From Chloroflexota bacterium (GTDB taxonomy: Bacteria > Chloroflexota > Limnocylindria > QHBO01): DNA of 7,475 bases. The stretch is from the NCBI GenBank assembly GCA_013694795.1, contig JACDBS010000225.1:1-7475 (forward strand), in the 5' to 3' direction. Shown here piece by piece: positions 7,215 to 7,475 of the stretch. The translations under genes were made by a program, and so were the position numbers. The notes beneath the pieces are model-generated. The model saw only the letters and a program-made list of their open reading frames with translations. It did no database searches and had not been told where the DNA came from. Position 1 is the first letter of the stretch. Each line of letters begins with the position of its first letter.

Positions 7215-7364
7215 TGCGCTGGACGCACCGCCGTGCAGTTGCACTCAGCGCACCGATCCACGAAGCACGGGCGAAAGTGGCGCCTGCATGATCAGAATGT
7301 GCGTCCCGGCGCAATTCTCGGCCTCAATCGAGCCGCACCTTCGTAGCTAGGTGCGCTGAGCGCA
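7215..7364. repeat. Three copies of a TGCRCTNAGCGCA-like palindromic element upstream of tRNA-Leu
   Basis: TGCGCTGAGCGCA at 7352-7364 is a perfect inverted repeat around one base. TGCACTCAGCGCA at 7240-7252 has one mismatched pair, and TGCGCTGGACGCA at 7215-7227 is more degenerate. The two inner copies are 25 bases apart and lie around and upstream of the likely -35 position of the tRNA promoter. They could be operators or remnants of RNA hairpins. No known regulator motif is matched. Confidence 0.45.
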
Positions 7365-7395
7365 ACCCGGCGAGGCAACGGCCCCGGAGCCACAC

Positions 7396-7475
7396 TCAGC
7401 CGTGTCCCCGGTTGCTCATGCCGGAGTAGTCCTTGCCCTCGGCGGCGGCTGCGGCGGCGGCGCGCTGCTCCGGCG
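7396..7475 (-). CDS. C-terminal end of an unrecognised protein (25 codons visible)
   Basis: On the minus strand one frame reads an alanine run (RAAAAAAAEGKDYSGM) and then SNRGHG before TGA at 7398-7396. The composition looks like a genuine polar, Gly-ending C-terminus, and the other two minus frames give Arg/Ser/Pro-rich or run-on peptides. The rest lies beyond the right edge, so no function can be given. It points the same way as the tRNA-tig-clpP group, 240 bases upstream of it. Confidence 0.45.
   Translation of the reverse strand, partial: PEQRAAAAAAAEGKDYSGMSNRGHG

Larger units (their letters stand above)
7156..7395. other. Intergenic region upstream of tRNA-Leu
   Basis: These 240 bases hold the candidate tRNA promoter, the palindromic elements and a small hairpin (GCACCT, eight-base loop, AGGTGC, near 7333-7352) that could weakly terminate the upstream gene but has no T-tract. 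I see no coding sequence that I trust on either strand. Confidence 0.55.

Noticed and set aside
6186..7346. Plus-strand open frame of 386 codons opposite tig and tRNA-Leu
   Set aside because: It runs across the antisense of tig and through the tRNA gene, and shows no recognisable domain.

Overview
This GC-rich window holds a protein-quality-control locus from a bacterial chromosome. Gene content, start-site architecture and protein style (Ala/Arg/Asp/Glu-rich, a ValRS with DHASIGAQ, a valS T-box leader) suggest a member of the Chloroflexota or a relative. That placement is an inference from memory of the families, not a search result. Most genes lie on the minus strand, so in transcription order the window reads from right to left.

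Right end (7475 to 7072, minus): the last 25 codons of an unrecognised protein, a 240-base gap with three copies of a 13-base palindrome-like element, then tRNA-Leu(UAG) with an encoded CCA. Only 19 bases after the tRNA comes tig (trigger factor, TTG start), followed 3 bases later by clpP. The tRNA, the ribosome-bound chaperone and the protease subunit therefore probably share a transcript.

Middle (5039 to 4305): the gap after clpP carries two copies of a 23-base direct repeat. A plus-strand methylguanine-DNA methyltransferase gene (ogt) follows; as written it is broken by a one-base deletion near 4515-4523. It separates clpP from clpX, two genes that are often adjacent. clpX (minus) and ogt (plus) diverge from a 66-base gap, and neither has a Shine-Dalgarno sequence. 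Both have a -10-like hexamer placed so that transcripts would be leaderless or nearly so.

Left half: clpX converges with a short MscS-type channel gene (plus), and the two stop codons overlap in one CTAG. The channel gene diverges from a minus-strand gene for an alanine-rich coiled-coil protein of unknown function. Next comes a transcription-attenuating T-box riboswitch (specifier GTC, Val; intact terminator) controlling valS, whose first 238 codons reach the left edge.

The genes work together in protein synthesis and quality control: ValRS and tRNA-Leu supply translation, trigger factor folds nascent chains, and ClpX unfolds substrates for ClpP. I found no CRISPR array, insertion sequence, phage gene or novel multi-gene system. 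The points most worth following up are the ogt frameshift, the leaderless-promoter pattern, the tRNA-tig spacing, the repeated CGCTNAGCG elements and the shortened MscS protein.
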